Under the pieces are notes generated by a model. The model ran no database searches, was not told the DNA's origin, and was given only the letters and a program-made list of their open reading frames with translations. This document shows, piece by piece, positions 46,944 through 56,557 of a DNA stretch of 64,000 nucleotides. Both the position numbers and the translations under genes were made by a program. Position 1 is the first letter of the stretch. Every line of letters starts with the position of its first letter. The stretch is from Burkholderia sp. BCC0506 (lineage in GTDB: Bacteria; Pseudomonadota; Gammaproteobacteria; Burkholderiales; Burkholderiaceae): the NCBI RefSeq assembly GCF_902833145.1, contig NZ_CADFEN010000003.1, positions 310,001-374,000 on the forward strand. Reading direction: 5' to 3'.

Positions 46944-46974
46944 CGGCGTTTCCGCAGTGCGGAAACGCCGTTTT
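46944..46974 (+). terminator. intrinsic terminator of the glycine-zipper gene
   Basis: CGGCGTTTCCGC and GCGGAAACGCCG form a perfect 12-bp stem with loop AGT, followed by TTTT. Confidence 0.9.
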
Positions 46975-47102
46975 CGCATGCGGCGGTGCAATCGGTGCGC
47001 CACCGTCCGGAAATGATCGGTTACCGTTTTTCATCCCGTGTCATCGGTACACGGCCTAAGCTGAAAGCATCTGCCGATGGCCGGCTCCGCCGGAGACACA
47101 TC

Positions 47103-47357
47103 ATGAACAGGACCTTCGCCGCCGCGGCGCTCGCCTGCACGACGCTCGCCGGCTGCTATTACCCGTACGGCTACTATCCGGGCGGCTATTACACGGCGGC
47201 GCCGGTGGCGGTACAGCCCGCGCCCGTGTATGTCGACCCGGCGCCCGCCTACTACTACCCGGCGCCGGCGTATGCGCCCGCGTGGGGCGGTTATTGGGGC
47301 CCGGCGCTGTCGCTCAATTTCGGCTTCGGCGGACGCGGCGGCTGGCGCCATCACTGA
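47103..47357 (+). CDS. small Tyr/Pro-rich lipoprotein
   Basis: An 84-residue lipoprotein. Lipobox LAGC (Cys18), then a mature part made almost only of Tyr, Pro, Ala and Gly (YYPYGYYPGGYYTAAP, then AYYYPAPAYAPAWGGYWGP) and a C-terminal GFGGRGGWRHH. Similar short proteins are common in Burkholderia and have no known function. The composition suggests a surface or matrix protein. Confidence 0.72.
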   Translation: MNRTFAAAALACTTLAGCYYPYGYYPGGYYTAAPVAVQPAPVYVDPAPAYYYPAPAYAPAWGGYWGPALSLNFGFGGRGGWRHH

Positions 47358-47477
47358 CTGGCCGCGCCGGCGCAACCGGCGACATGCCCGTTTCTTGTCG
47401 TTTCATCCGATCGTGAAACGATGGCGCGGTAACGCGGTGTAAGATTCCTCGCATCCCGTCCCCACCCTCGCCGATCG

Positions 47478-48404
47478 ATGTCGCCCAAGAACGCTTTCCT
47501 GCTGACCGTGCTCGCCGCCCTGTGGGGCGCCTCCTTCCTGTTCATCCGGGTCGGCGTCGTCGATTTCGGCGTCGCGCCGCTGATGGCGCTGCGCGTGGGC
47601 ATCGGCGCGCTGTTTCTCGCGGGCTTCGCGCTGACGCGCTTCAAGCCGGCCGATCTCGGCACCCGGTTGCGCCGTCATGCGTGGCCGCTGTTCGTCGTCG
47701 GCGCGCTCAATTCCGGCATCCCGTTCTGCCTGTTCGCGTTCGCCGAGCTCACGCTGTCGGCCGGCGTGACGTCGGTGATCAACGCGACCACGCCGCTGTG
47801 GGGCGCGCTCGTCGCTTACCTGTGGCTGAAGGACAAGCTGTCGCTGCCGCGCGCGCTCGGCCTCGTCATCGGGTTCGCCGGCGTGCTCACGCTCGTGTGG
47901 AACCAGATCGCGACGGCGCACGGCGACACGGGCGCCAGCGCGACCGCACTCGCCGCGGCGGCCGCACTCGGCGCGACGCTGCTGTACGGCATCGCGGCCA
48001 ACTATACGAAACGCAAGCTCGGCGGCGTCGATCCGCTCGTCAACGCAGCGGGCAGCATGATCGGCTCGACCGTCCTGCTGCTGCCGTTCGCGATCGCGAC
48101 GTGGCCGGCCACGCCGGTCGGCGTGCATGCATGGGGGGCGGTGCTCGCGCTCGGCGTCGCGTGCACGGGCATCGCGTATTTCATCTTCTTTCACCTGATC
48201 GCGCATATCGGGCCCGCCCGCGCGATCACCGTGACGTTCGTGATCCCCGTGTTCGGGCTGCTGTGGGGCGCGCTGTTCCTCGGCGAACACGTGTCGGCCG
48301 TGATGATCGAAGGCTGCGCGATCGTGCTCGTCGGCACCGCGCTCGCCACCGGCGTGATCAAGCGGATCCCCGGCGTCAGGCCGCGCGGCGGCGAAGCGGC
48401 CTGA
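47478..48404 (+). CDS. EamA/DMT-family exporter
   Basis: A 308-residue, ten-helix drug/metabolite transporter with two EamA repeats. LTVLAALWGASFLFIRVGV at residues 9-27 carries the typical WGASF, and AGVTSVINATTPLWGALVAYLWL ends the first repeat. No long tail, unlike the DMT gene at 38588. Single gene. Substrate unknown. Confidence 0.85.
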   Translation: MSPKNAFLLTVLAALWGASFLFIRVGVVDFGVAPLMALRVGIGALFLAGFALTRFKPADLGTRLRRHAWPLFVVGALNSGIPFCLFAFAELTLSAGVTSVINATTPLWGALVAYLWLKDKLSLPRALGLVIGFAGVLTLVWNQIATAHGDTGASATALAAAAALGATLLYGIAANYTKRKLGGVDPLVNAAGSMIGSTVLLLPFAIATWPATPVGVHAWGAVLALGVACTGIAYFIFFHLIAHIGPARAITVTFVIPVFGLLWGALFLGEHVSAVMIEGCAIVLVGTALATGVIKRIPGVRPRGGEAA

Positions 48405-48798
48405 TGATCCGGCACGCCGCGGCGCACGGGTCGGCGTCCGTCGCGCGGTAGTGCAGACGGCGGACTTGCCGAGGTACGGCCGATCGCGGCGCGGTGCGCG
48501 GGCATGCGTGTCATTCGTCTGACAGCGGCAGCCGTGCGCCGCTGCGACGCCCTTCGTTTCGCGGCGGCCCTGCATCGTCCGCCTGCGGCGCCGCTGCCCG
48601 CGGGCCGGAGTCGCGGTGTACCGTTTGCGTCTGGAGTTACCCTGATACGCGCGGCGCGGCAATCCCGTTACACTCGAAATACCTATCCGCAGAAGGCGGT
48701 CTCGATGCCCCACGTTCTTTCGCGTCCGCCTGCGCATGCGGCTGCATCGGCGTGGTGGCGCGCCGCCGCCCCACCGCCCGTTGCCGGGCTCCGCTGAC
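48405..48798. other. gene-free region before the EAL gene
   Basis: 394 bases, GC-rich on the left and slightly less so after 48640. It should carry the promoter of the EAL gene; TACACT at 48669-48674 is a possible -10 without a good -35. Short ORFs here have Arg/Pro-rich, non-coding character. Confidence 0.3.
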
Positions 48799-50079
48799 AT
48801 GAAGCCCGCCCGCGACCTGTCGCTCGACGCGCTGCTCGAACGCCTCACGCCGACACCCCACGGCTGGCTCGCCACCTATCGCACCACGACATTGCGCAGC
48901 GTGTTCCAGCCCGTGCTGTCGATCACGCACAAGCGCGTCGTCGGCTACGAAGCGCTGCTGCGCGTCGTCGACGGGAACGGCGCGCTGGTGTCGCCCACCG
49001 CCCTGTTCGACAAGACGCGCGGCGACGCCGACGCGCTGCTGCTCGACCGGCTCGCGCGCTGCCTGCACACGGCCAATTTCGTCGCGCAAGGCATCGGCGA
49101 CGGCTGGCTGTTCCTGAACGTGACGCCGCGCGTACTCGATACGGGCCTCGTGCAGCGCGAGTTCGTCGAGGCGCTGTGCCGGCATTTCGCGCTGCCGCCG
49201 AATCGCATCGTGCTGGAAGTGGTCGAACAGCCGGCGCGCGACGAAGCCGCGCTCGCCCGCACGATCGACATGATCCAGCATCGCGATTTCCTGATCGCGA
49301 TCGACGATTTCGGCACCGGCTTCTCGAACTTCGACCGCGTGTGGCGGGCGCGGCCCGACATCGTGAAGCTCGACCGCTCGCTCGTCGAGCGTTCGACCGG
49401 CTCGGCCGACGATCGCCGCATCATGCATCACCTCGTGTCGATGCTGCACCAGGCCGGCGCGATGGTGCTGGCCGAAGGCGTCGAGAGCGACGACGCGCTG
49501 CAGGCGCTGATGGAAGCCGACATCGATTTCGTGCAGGGTTTCCAGTTCGGCCAGCCCGACGCATCGATCGCGCACGCGAGCGCGGCGGCGCCCGCGATGC
49601 TCGACGCCGCGTGGCGGCGCTTCCTCGCCCGCCGGCACACGCCGGTGGCCGCCGAACAGCCCGGCTTCGACGCGATCGAACGGCTCGTGCTCGGCGGCGC
49701 GGCGGCGTTTTCGGCGAGCGGCAACCTGCAGGACGCCGCGCAGCGCGTGTTCGCGGTGCCGGCCGCGCGTCGCGTGTTCGTCACGGACGAGACCGGCGAA
49801 CAGTTCCTGCCGTCGATCGGCGCGCCGCCCGACGACAGCCAGGCGAGCGCGACCCGCCTCGCGCCGCTGTTCCCCGAGACCCACAGCAACTGGTCGCGAC
49901 GCCCGTACTTCCAGCGCGCGATCGCCGCCCCCGGGCGCGTCGCGCTGATGGGCCCGCACTTCTCGCTGACGGAAGGCCGCGACTGCTATACGGCCGCCGT
50001 CGCAATGCGCGCGCAGAGCCGGCTCGTCGTGTTCTGCGTCGACTTCGTGCTCGACAGCGCGGGCACCGTGATGCGCTAG
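48799..50079 (+). CDS. EAL-domain cyclic-di-GMP phosphodiesterase with YkuI-type C-terminal sensor
   Basis: A 426-residue soluble protein. The EAL domain spans about residues 30-260: YEALLR (Glu51), FLNVTPR, IVLEVVEQ, IDDFGTGFSNFDR and LAEGVES, so the metal-binding and catalytic residues seem intact. The C-terminal part (about 280-426) has THSNWSRRPYFQRAI and GPHFSLTEGRDCYTAAVAM, like the Cache-type domain found after EAL in YkuI. No GGDEF domain and no membrane segment. Likely degrades c-di-GMP in response to a cytoplasmic signal. Confidence 0.85.
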   Translation: MKPARDLSLDALLERLTPTPHGWLATYRTTTLRSVFQPVLSITHKRVVGYEALLRVVDGNGALVSPTALFDKTRGDADALLLDRLARCLHTANFVAQGIGDGWLFLNVTPRVLDTGLVQREFVEALCRHFALPPNRIVLEVVEQPARDEAALARTIDMIQHRDFLIAIDDFGTGFSNFDRVWRARPDIVKLDRSLVERSTGSADDRRIMHHLVSMLHQAGAMVLAEGVESDDALQALMEADIDFVQGFQFGQPDASIAHASAAAPAMLDAAWRRFLARRHTPVAAEQPGFDAIERLVLGGAAAFSASGNLQDAAQRVFAVPAARRVFVTDETGEQFLPSIGAPPDDSQASATRLAPLFPETHSNWSRRPYFQRAIAAPGRVALMGPHFSLTEGRDCYTAAVAMRAQSRLVVFCVDFVLDSAGTVMR

Positions 50080-50120
50080 CCGGTGCGCGCGGCGGACGTT
50101 CGCCTTCGGCGCGCACCGGC
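50079..50120. terminator. long hairpin between convergent EAL and arfB genes
   Basis: GCCGGTGCGCGC (50079-50090) and GCGCGCACCGGC (50109-50120) form a perfect 12-bp stem; the loop contains a second small stem (GGCG/CGCC). It fills nearly the whole 51-base gap between two convergent genes but lacks a U run on either strand, so it may block both transcripts or act as a 3'-end stabiliser. Confidence 0.45.
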
Positions 50121-50130
50121 GCGTCGCTCG

Positions 50131-50535
50131 TCAGTCGACCACTTTCCCGCGCCCCGACTTCACCGCGCTGCGGCGCGACTTGTGCTCGAGCCGCCGCTCC
50201 TTCGACGCGCGCGTCGGCCGCGTCGCGACCCGGGCACGCGGCGTGTACGCGACGCTGCCGATCAGCGCGTCGAGCCGTGCCAGCGCGGCCTCGCGGTTCT
50301 TCTCCTGCGTCCGATATTCCTGCGACTTGATCACGACGATGCCGTCGCGCGTGATGCGCTGGTCGGACAGCGCGAGAAGCCGCTCCTTGAGGACCGGCGG
50401 CAGCGACGACGCACGAATGTCGAAGCGCAGATGAATCGCGCTCGACACCTTGTTCACGTTCTGCCCGCCCGCGCCCTGTGCGCGCACGGCCGTCCATTCG
50501 ACCTCGGCCGGATCGAGCGTGTAGCGGATCATCAT
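50131..50535 (-). CDS. arfB: alternative ribosome-rescue factor ArfB (peptidyl-tRNA hydrolase)
   Basis: A 134-residue release-factor-like protein. [10 protein letters not shown] holds the catalytic GGQ (residues 23-25) that hydrolyses peptidyl-tRNA on stalled ribosomes. The C-terminal tail is basic ([21 protein letters not shown]), as needed to enter the empty mRNA channel. ATG 50535 is chosen because it overlaps the recD stop as ATGA and has GGAGG upstream. Last gene of the recCBD operon, an unusual partner. Confidence 0.9.
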   Translation of the reverse strand: MMIRYTLDPAEVEWTAVRAQGAGGQNVNKVSSAIHLRFDIRASSLPPVLKERLLALSDQRITRDGIVVIKSQEYRTQEKNREAALARLDALIGSVAYTPRARVATRPTRASKERRLEHKSRRSAVKSGRGKVVD

Positions 50536-52853
50536 CGCGAAGCCTCCGTGCGGCGCCGGGCCAGCGCCTCGTCGACGCGGGCCGCGAGCCCCGAATCGCG
50601 CTGCGTGCGCGTCGCGACCGCCTGCGCCAGCACGCGCCGCGGCCCGATCACCTGCACGCGCGTGCGGGCGCGCGTGACGGCCGTGTAGACCAGCTCGCGC
50701 GTGAGCACCCGGCCGAACGACGCGGGCAGCACGAGCGCCGCCTCGTCGAACTCCGAGCCCTGTGACTTGTGCACCGTCAGCGCGAATGCCGTTTCGTGCG
50801 GCGGCAGCGCCGCCGGCGACACCGCACGCGCGGTACCGTCCGCGCGCCGGAACCACACGCGCAGCACACCGTGCGCGTCGGGCAGCGCAATGCCGATGTC
50901 GCCGTTGAACAGCCCCAGCGCATAGTCGTTGCGCGTGACCATGATCGGCCGCCCGGTGAACCAGTGCGCACCGACCGCGAGCGGCACGCGCGCCGCCTGC
51001 CGCACATGCGCGGCCACCAGCGCATTGACGTGTTCCGCGCCGCGCGCGCCGCTGCGGGTCGCGCACAGGATCCGGAACCGGTTGAGCGCGTCGAACAGCG
51101 GCAGCGGATCGGGTACCGGCGCGGCCAGCGCGTCGCGCAATGCGTCGAGGTAGGCGCCGAAACGGTGTGCGAGCCGCGCGACCGTCGACGACGCCAGCGT
51201 GTCGCCCGCATCGTCGTGAAACGAGGCGGCGGCCGTGTCGTCGGCCGGCAGCGCGTCGAGCGCCGCCTGCACGTCGCCGCGGCGGATCGCGAGCGACAGC
51301 CGCCCGATCGGCGAATCGAGACCGAAGCGGTAATTGCGTTCGAGCCACACGACGCAGTCCGCGAGCGGCGCCGGAGCCGGCGTGCCGGCGGACGCGGCCG
51401 CGGCCGCGGCCGCGGCCGCGGCTTCGCCGGCCAACGGCGATGCGTCCGCCGTCATCGAGGCAAGCGCCGCGTCGCCGGCGTCGAACGGCGGCAGCTCGAC
51501 GGCATCGAGCCATGCGAGTTCGTCCGCCTCGATCCAGGCGGGCGCATTGTCCGGTGCGCCGGCGTCGGCCGGTGCCGACTCGGTGAGCGGTGACGATGCG
51601 ATACCGGTCGACGGCACCTCGTCATCCTGCGGTTCGTCGTCGAAAAGCGACGCCTGTCGCGCATCGGCTGTCGGCCGACGCGCCGATTTGCGCGAAACAG
51701 GCGCCGATGCCGATGGCGGCGCCGGAACCCGTGCGGCGGCGGACACCGGATTCGCGACCGTAACCGCTGCCGGCGCGGGCTCGTCGGGCACCGGCAACGC
51801 CGCGACGAACGTCGCCTCGTCGATACCCAGCGCCTGCGCGATGCGCGCGCGCGCCGCGGCGGTGAATGCCGGCCGCGCGCTCAGCTCCGCGAATACGGCA
51901 CCGGCCTCGACCGCGGCCAATTGGTCCTTGTCGCCCAGCAACACGAGCCGCGCACCCGGCGCGAGCGCGTCGAGCAGATGCGCGGCGAGCGCGACGTCGA
52001 TCATCGACGCCTCGTCGACGACGATCAGATCGTACGGCAACGGATTGTCGCGATGATGCCGGAAGCCGGCCGCCCCGCCGCCGCCCAGCAGCCGGTGCAA
52101 CGTGTACGACGTGTCGGGCAGGCGTGCCGCGAGTTCGGGCGGCAGATCGCCGGCGCGCGCGTGCAGCGCTTCCTGCATCCGCTGCGCGGCCTTGCCGGTC
52201 GGCGCGGCCAGCGCGATGCGCAGCCCCGGGTGCGCGTCGAGCAGACAGGCCAGCACGCCGACGACGGTCGTCGTCTTGCCCGTGCCCGGCCCGCCGCTGA
52301 CGATCGTCACGCGGCCCGTCAGCGCGACGATCGCCGCGACGCGCTGCCAGTCGACTTCGCCGGTAGCCGGCCCGAAGTAGCGGGCGAGACTGTCGCGCAA
52401 CCGCTCGGGCGACAGGCCGTCGTCCGGCGCGGCGACGCCGGCCTGCGCGACGAGCGCATCGGCGAGCCGCCGCTCGTAATCGAAATAGCGCGACAGGTAC
52501 AGGTGATCGTGCCGGTCGACGATCAGCGGCCGTTCGTCGCCGCGCGCGAGCGTGCCGAACGCGACCACGCCGCTCGCGGCCAGCGCCGCGCGGACCTCGT
52601 CGAGCGGCGCTTCGTAACGCTGTGCAAGTGCACCCAACGCGACGCACACGTGACCGCCCGCGGTCGCGCGGCTCGTCGCGAACGCGGCGCGCGCCGCCCA
52701 GCGTGCCGACGCAGACGGCGCACCGGCACGCCGCGCGAGATCGCCGATGCGGCGCGCGAAACCTTCCGCGAGCGCGATGCCGAAATCGGCCGGCTCGGGC
52801 AGCCGCGCGACGAGGCCACCGGTGAATTCGAGCATGTCGTCGGACGCGGTCAT
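50532..52853 (-). CDS. recD: exodeoxyribonuclease V alpha subunit RecD
   Basis: A 773-residue SF1B helicase, longer than E. coli RecD (608). Walker [12 protein letters not shown] (about 186-196), DEASMID (280-286), [14 protein letters not shown] and [11 protein letters not shown] are present. Residues about 353-497 are an Ala/Asp/Pro-rich insertion with a poly-Ala run and a QASLF motif (400-404) that resembles a beta-clamp binding site. Starts by ATGA overlap with recB and ends by ATGA overlap with arfB. It is the 5'-3' motor of RecBCD. Confidence 0.92.
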   Translation of the reverse strand: MTASDDMLEFTGGLVARLPEPADFGIALAEGFARRIGDLARRAGAPSASARWAARAAFATSRATAGGHVCVALGALAQRYEAPLDEVRAALAASGVVAFGTLARGDERPLIVDRHDHLYLSRYFDYERRLADALVAQAGVAAPDDGLSPERLRDSLARYFGPATGEVDWQRVAAIVALTGRVTIVSGGPGTGKTTTVVGVLACLLDAHPGLRIALAAPTGKAAQRMQEALHARAGDLPPELAARLPDTSYTLHRLLGGGGAAGFRHHRDNPLPYDLIVVDEASMIDVALAAHLLDALAPGARLVLLGDKDQLAAVEAGAVFAELSARPAFTAAARARIAQALGIDEATFVAALPVPDEPAPAAVTVANPVSAAARVPAPPSASAPVSRKSARRPTADARQASLFDDEPQDDEVPSTGIASSPLTESAPADAGAPDNAPAWIEADELAWLDAVELPPFDAGDAALASMTADASPLAGEAAAAAAAAAASAGTPAPAPLADCVVWLERNYRFGLDSPIGRLSLAIRRGDVQAALDALPADDTAAASFHDDAGDTLASSTVARLAHRFGAYLDALRDALAAPVPDPLPLFDALNRFRILCATRSGARGAEHVNALVAAHVRQAARVPLAVGAHWFTGRPIMVTRNDYALGLFNGDIGIALPDAHGVLRVWFRRADGTARAVSPAALPPHETAFALTVHKSQGSEFDEAALVLPASFGRVLTRELVYTAVTRARTRVQVIGPRRVLAQAVATRTQRDSGLAARVDEALARRRTEASR
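51394..51422 (-). repeat. GCGGCC hexanucleotide repeat inside recD
   Basis: 29 bases of GCGGCC repeated 4.8 times, encoding part of a poly-Ala run in the RecD insertion. Slippage by whole units would add or remove two alanines without a frameshift. Confidence 0.75.
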
Positions 52854-55800
52854 GCGCGGCCCCCTTCCATCATCCGGTCGAGTGCGTCGACGAGCGCGCG
52901 CGCGGGCCGCCGCGCATGCACGCCGGCCGGCTCGCCGCCGCTGCGCCAGCCGGGCCGCACGCCGCGCACGAACAGATACAGGTAACCCGCGATGTGCGTG
53001 TCGTAGTCGTAATCGGGCAGCCGGCCGCGCAGGTAGCGATGCAGCGCGACCGTATACAGCAGCGCCTGCAGGTGATACGCGTGATCGGCCATCGCGACGT
53101 CGAGCGCGCGCGGGCCGTAGGCATCCGGCGTCGTGCCGAGGTGGTTCGACTTCCAGTCGACGATCCAGAAACAGCCGTCGTGTTCGACGATCATGTCGAT
53201 GAAACCCTTGATGAAACCGGCGAGCGTGCCGGCCTCCAGTGCAACGTCCGGATAGCCGTGCGCGACCAGCAGCCGGCGCAGTGCCGTCAGGTCGAGCGAC
53301 GGCGCCGGAAACAGGAAACCCATTTCGTCGAGCCGCTTCGCCGGATCGAGATCGACGAGCCGCATGCCCGGCACCAGTTCGGTGTGCACGACATCGTCGA
53401 CGAGCCGCACCATCATCGCCGGCAGGCGCGCCGCGAGCGCCGGCTCGGCCTCCACCGGCCGGTCGTGCAGCGCGCCGAGCGCGGCCTTGTGCCACGATTC
53501 GGGCTCCGTGAACCGGCTGAGCTCGAACAGGCGGTGCAGGCATTCGCCGGCCGCCGCGCCGCGCGGGAACACGAGGATGTCGTCGTCCGGCGGCTCGGCC
53601 GCGATCGTATCGGCGAATATCGGTTCGCCGTCCGGCGTCACCGCGGCGAGCGCATCGTGATCGGGCCGCAGCTCGTCGTCGGGCACGGCTGCGACGCCCG
53701 CCTCCTCGCGCGCCATCGACGCGGTCAGCGAGCTGAAGCTCGCCATCCGCCACGCATCGCGCAGCACGCGCGTCGCATGGCGCGCCGCGAGCGTCTGCGA
53801 CGCGTCGTGGCCGGCCGCGAGACGCTCGCGACGCGCAGGCACGGGCAGCGGCGCGACGCTCACGGGGCCGCCCGCGAGCGCGCGCCATGCCGCATCGAGC
53901 ACGGCTTCGTCGGGCGGCTCGTCGAGCCACGCATCGAACGCATGGCCGGCGCCCGCGACGAGCCAGTTGAGCACGCTGCGCCGCGCCTCGCGCGTCGAAC
54001 GCGACGACAGATACGGCCCGGCGACGACATAGCAGCGATACACCGCGCGCGTGAGCGCCACGTAGACGAGCCGCGCACGTTCCGCGGCCTGCTCGCGCAG
54101 CGCCTGCCGCGCCGCGTGCGCGGTCGCTTCGTCGTCGCATCCGTAATGCAGCACCGCATCGCCCGCCTCGTCGTGATACTCGCGCGCATCGGGCAGCGCG
54201 GACGACGGCGGCTCGCGCAGCCCGCCGTCGTTCAGGAACGGACAGAACACGATCGCGTACTCGAGCCCCTTCGACTTGTGCACCGTGACGATCTGTACGA
54301 GGTTGCGGTCGGATTCGAGCCGCAGTTGCGCTTCCTCGCCGCCGCCGTCGAGCCGTTGCGCGGCGAGCCAGCGCAGCGTCGGCGCGATACCCGGCTGCGC
54401 GGATGCACGCGCCTGCGTCAACTCGGCCAGATGATTGATGTCGGTCACGCGGCGCTCGCCGTTCTCCCCGGCCATCAGCCGTTCGGCGATCCGCAGCTCG
54501 CGCGTGAACGTACGCCACATCACCGCGAAGCCGCGTTCGCGCCACAGCAGCCGATACCGCGAGAAGCGCTCGACCCAGCTCATCGCATCGACGCTGTCGG
54601 CCGCCGACGCGGCGGGTGGCGCTCCGCCGTCGCCCTGCTCCATGCGCCACAGCGCGCCGGCATCGAGCCCGAACCAGTCGGACGCGAGCGCCGCGCGCAA
54701 ACGCCGCAGATCGCCCGGCGCGTCGATCGCCGCCAGCACGCGTTCGAGCTGTTCGGCGTCGCCGGTCGAGAACACCGACGCCTGCGCCAGTTCGACGCTG
54801 CCGATACCCCACGTCGCGAGCACGCGCTTCACGAGGCTGCCTTGCCGGTGCGTCTGCACGAGCACCGCGATGTCGCCCGGCGACAACGGCGTGCCGCCCA
54901 ACCGCACGCGCCCTTCACGCGCGCCGCGCATCAGCCGCGCGATCTCGGCCGCGCAGGCCTGCGCAGCCTGCGCCTGCGCATCGCGCTTGAGCAGCGTGTC
55001 TTCGCCGCCCGGCAGCGTCCACACGCGGAAATCGCCGGCCGGGCCCGGATCGGTTTCGTCGACGAACGGCGCCCGCACGCGCGTGCCGGCGCGCACCGCG
55101 TAATAGTCGAGCCCGTCGAGCACGAACGCGCGCGGATTCGACAGGAAGAAGCGGTTGCACGCGTCGACGATCGCGGGCGTCGAGCGCTGGTTGACCGCGA
55201 GCGTATAGCACGCGCTCGCCCGCGCACGCGCGGCGAGATAGGTATGCAGGTCGGCCGCGCGGAAACTGTAGATCGCCTGCTTCGGATCGCCGACGAGGAA
55301 CAGCGGGCCGCCCGGCGCGAAGATCCGGTCGAAGATCGCGAACTGCAGCGGATCGGTGTCCTGGAATTCGTCGATCAGCGCGGCCGGATAGCGTGCGCGC
55401 AGTGTCTCCGCAAGCCACGGATGCGCATGCAGTGCGTGATACAGGTTCGCGAGCAGATCGTCGAACGACACGACGCGACGCGTGCGCTTGCGCTCCGCCA
55501 GCTCGCCCGGCGCCCGGTCGAGCCATTCGGCGATCAGCGCGAGCCAGCGCGCGCGCTGCGTGGCCTCGGCGGCTGCAACGGCCGCCTCGAGCGCGTCGGC
55601 CACCTCGAAGAACGCGTGAGCGGGCGTCGCGCCGCCTTTTTTCGTCGCCTTCGTCAGCGCCGTTTGCGTGAGCTTCAGCGCGGCCTTCGGCAGCGCGGCC
55701 GTCGCGTCGCCCTGCCCGAAATGCGCGGCCCACGCGGCGAGCGCGTCAGCCACCGCGTCGGGCTTGTGCGAGCGCTGATTGAGCGCGGGCTGCGCGGCGT

Positions 55801-56557
55801 GCAACAGCGCGGCGATCGCGTCGCGCTCGGCCGCCCACATCCGAGCGGCCTCCGCGAAGCATTCGGCCGCGGCCGCTTCGGCCGCTTCGTCCGGCTCGGT
55901 CACGCCGTCCCAGCGCAGCGCGGCGAGGGGCTTCTTCAGCCGGCGTGCGAGCTGCGCATCGAGCGCGGCCGGCCCGGCCCCCGATTCGACAAGCCAGGTC
56001 GCGAAGCCCGGCCAGCGCGCGGCCGCCGGTTCGACACGCGTGCGCCAGAAATCCGCCGCGAGTTCGAAACGCAGCGACGCATCGTCGGCCTCCATGTCGA
56101 ACGCGAACGGCATCGCCGCCGCGAACGGCGCTTCCTGCAGTGCGCGCTGGCAGAACGCGTGGATCGTGTGGATCGCAGCCTGGTCGAACGCGCGCAGCGC
56201 GCGGCGGATCCGCTTCGCGGCCGTGTCGGGATCGAGCGCGCCGTCTTCGCCGAGCGTGGTCTCCAGCAGGCGCTCGATGAACGGATCGCCGCCGTCGTCG
56301 CCCGTGTCGAGCGCATGCGCGAGCTGCGCGAGCCGGCCGCGAATCCGCTCGTGCAGCTCGGCCGTCGCCGCCTTCGTGAAGGTCACGACGAGGATCTCGT
56401 CCGCGCCGAGATCCTTTTCCAGCAGCAAGCGCACGTACAGCGCGCAGATGTTCCAGGTCTTGCCGGTACCGGCCGACGCCTCGATCTGGTTGACGCCGTC
56501 GAGCGGGCATGCGAACACGTCGAGCTCGAGCGCCTGCTGCGGCGATGCGGCGCTCAT
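52850..56557 (-). CDS. recB: exodeoxyribonuclease V beta subunit RecB
   Basis: A 1235-residue helicase-nuclease. Walker A ASAGTGKT (about 28-35), FDDLLANLYHAL, DEFQDTDPLQF, VGDPKQAIYSFRAADL, VTVHKSKGLEY and VALTRAVYRCYV are UvrD-family motifs. The C-terminal nuclease has GFIDMIVEHDGCFWIVDWKSN with the D...DWK active site. Start ATG 56557 overlaps the recC stop as ATGA; its stop overlaps the recD start the same way. Loads RecA and degrades DNA ends. Confidence 0.94.
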   Translation of the reverse strand: MSAASPQQALELDVFACPLDGVNQIEASAGTGKTWNICALYVRLLLEKDLGADEILVVTFTKAATAELHERIRGRLAQLAHALDTGDDGGDPFIERLLETTLGEDGALDPDTAAKRIRRALRAFDQAAIHTIHAFCQRALQEAPFAAAMPFAFDMEADDASLRFELAADFWRTRVEPAAARWPGFATWLVESGAGPAALDAQLARRLKKPLAALRWDGVTEPDEAAEAAAAECFAEAARMWAAERDAIAALLHAAQPALNQRSHKPDAVADALAAWAAHFGQGDATAALPKAALKLTQTALTKATKKGGATPAHAFFEVADALEAAVAAAEATQRARWLALIAEWLDRAPGELAERKRTRRVVSFDDLLANLYHALHAHPWLAETLRARYPAALIDEFQDTDPLQFAIFDRIFAPGGPLFLVGDPKQAIYSFRAADLHTYLAARARASACYTLAVNQRSTPAIVDACNRFFLSNPRAFVLDGLDYYAVRAGTRVRAPFVDETDPGPAGDFRVWTLPGGEDTLLKRDAQAQAAQACAAEIARLMRGAREGRVRLGGTPLSPGDIAVLVQTHRQGSLVKRVLATWGIGSVELAQASVFSTGDAEQLERVLAAIDAPGDLRRLRAALASDWFGLDAGALWRMEQGDGGAPPAASAADSVDAMSWVERFSRYRLLWRERGFAVMWRTFTRELRIAERLMAGENGERRVTDINHLAELTQARASAQPGIAPTLRWLAAQRLDGGGEEAQLRLESDRNLVQIVTVHKSKGLEYAIVFCPFLNDGGLREPPSSALPDAREYHDEAGDAVLHYGCDDEATAHAARQALREQAAERARLVYVALTRAVYRCYVVAGPYLSSRSTREARRSVLNWLVAGAGHAFDAWLDEPPDEAVLDAAWRALAGGPVSVAPLPVPARRERLAAGHDASQTLAARHATRVLRDAWRMASFSSLTASMAREEAGVAAVPDDELRPDHDALAAVTPDGEPIFADTIAAEPPDDDILVFPRGAAAGECLHRLFELSRFTEPESWHKAALGALHDRPVEAEPALAARLPAMMVRLVDDVVHTELVPGMRLVDLDPAKRLDEMGFLFPAPSLDLTALRRLLVAHGYPDVALEAGTLAGFIKGFIDMIVEHDGCFWIVDWKSNHLGTTPDAYGPRALDVAMADHAYHLQALLYTVALHRYLRGRLPDYDYDTHIAGYLYLFVRGVRPGWRSGGEPAGVHARRPARALVDALDRMMEGGRA

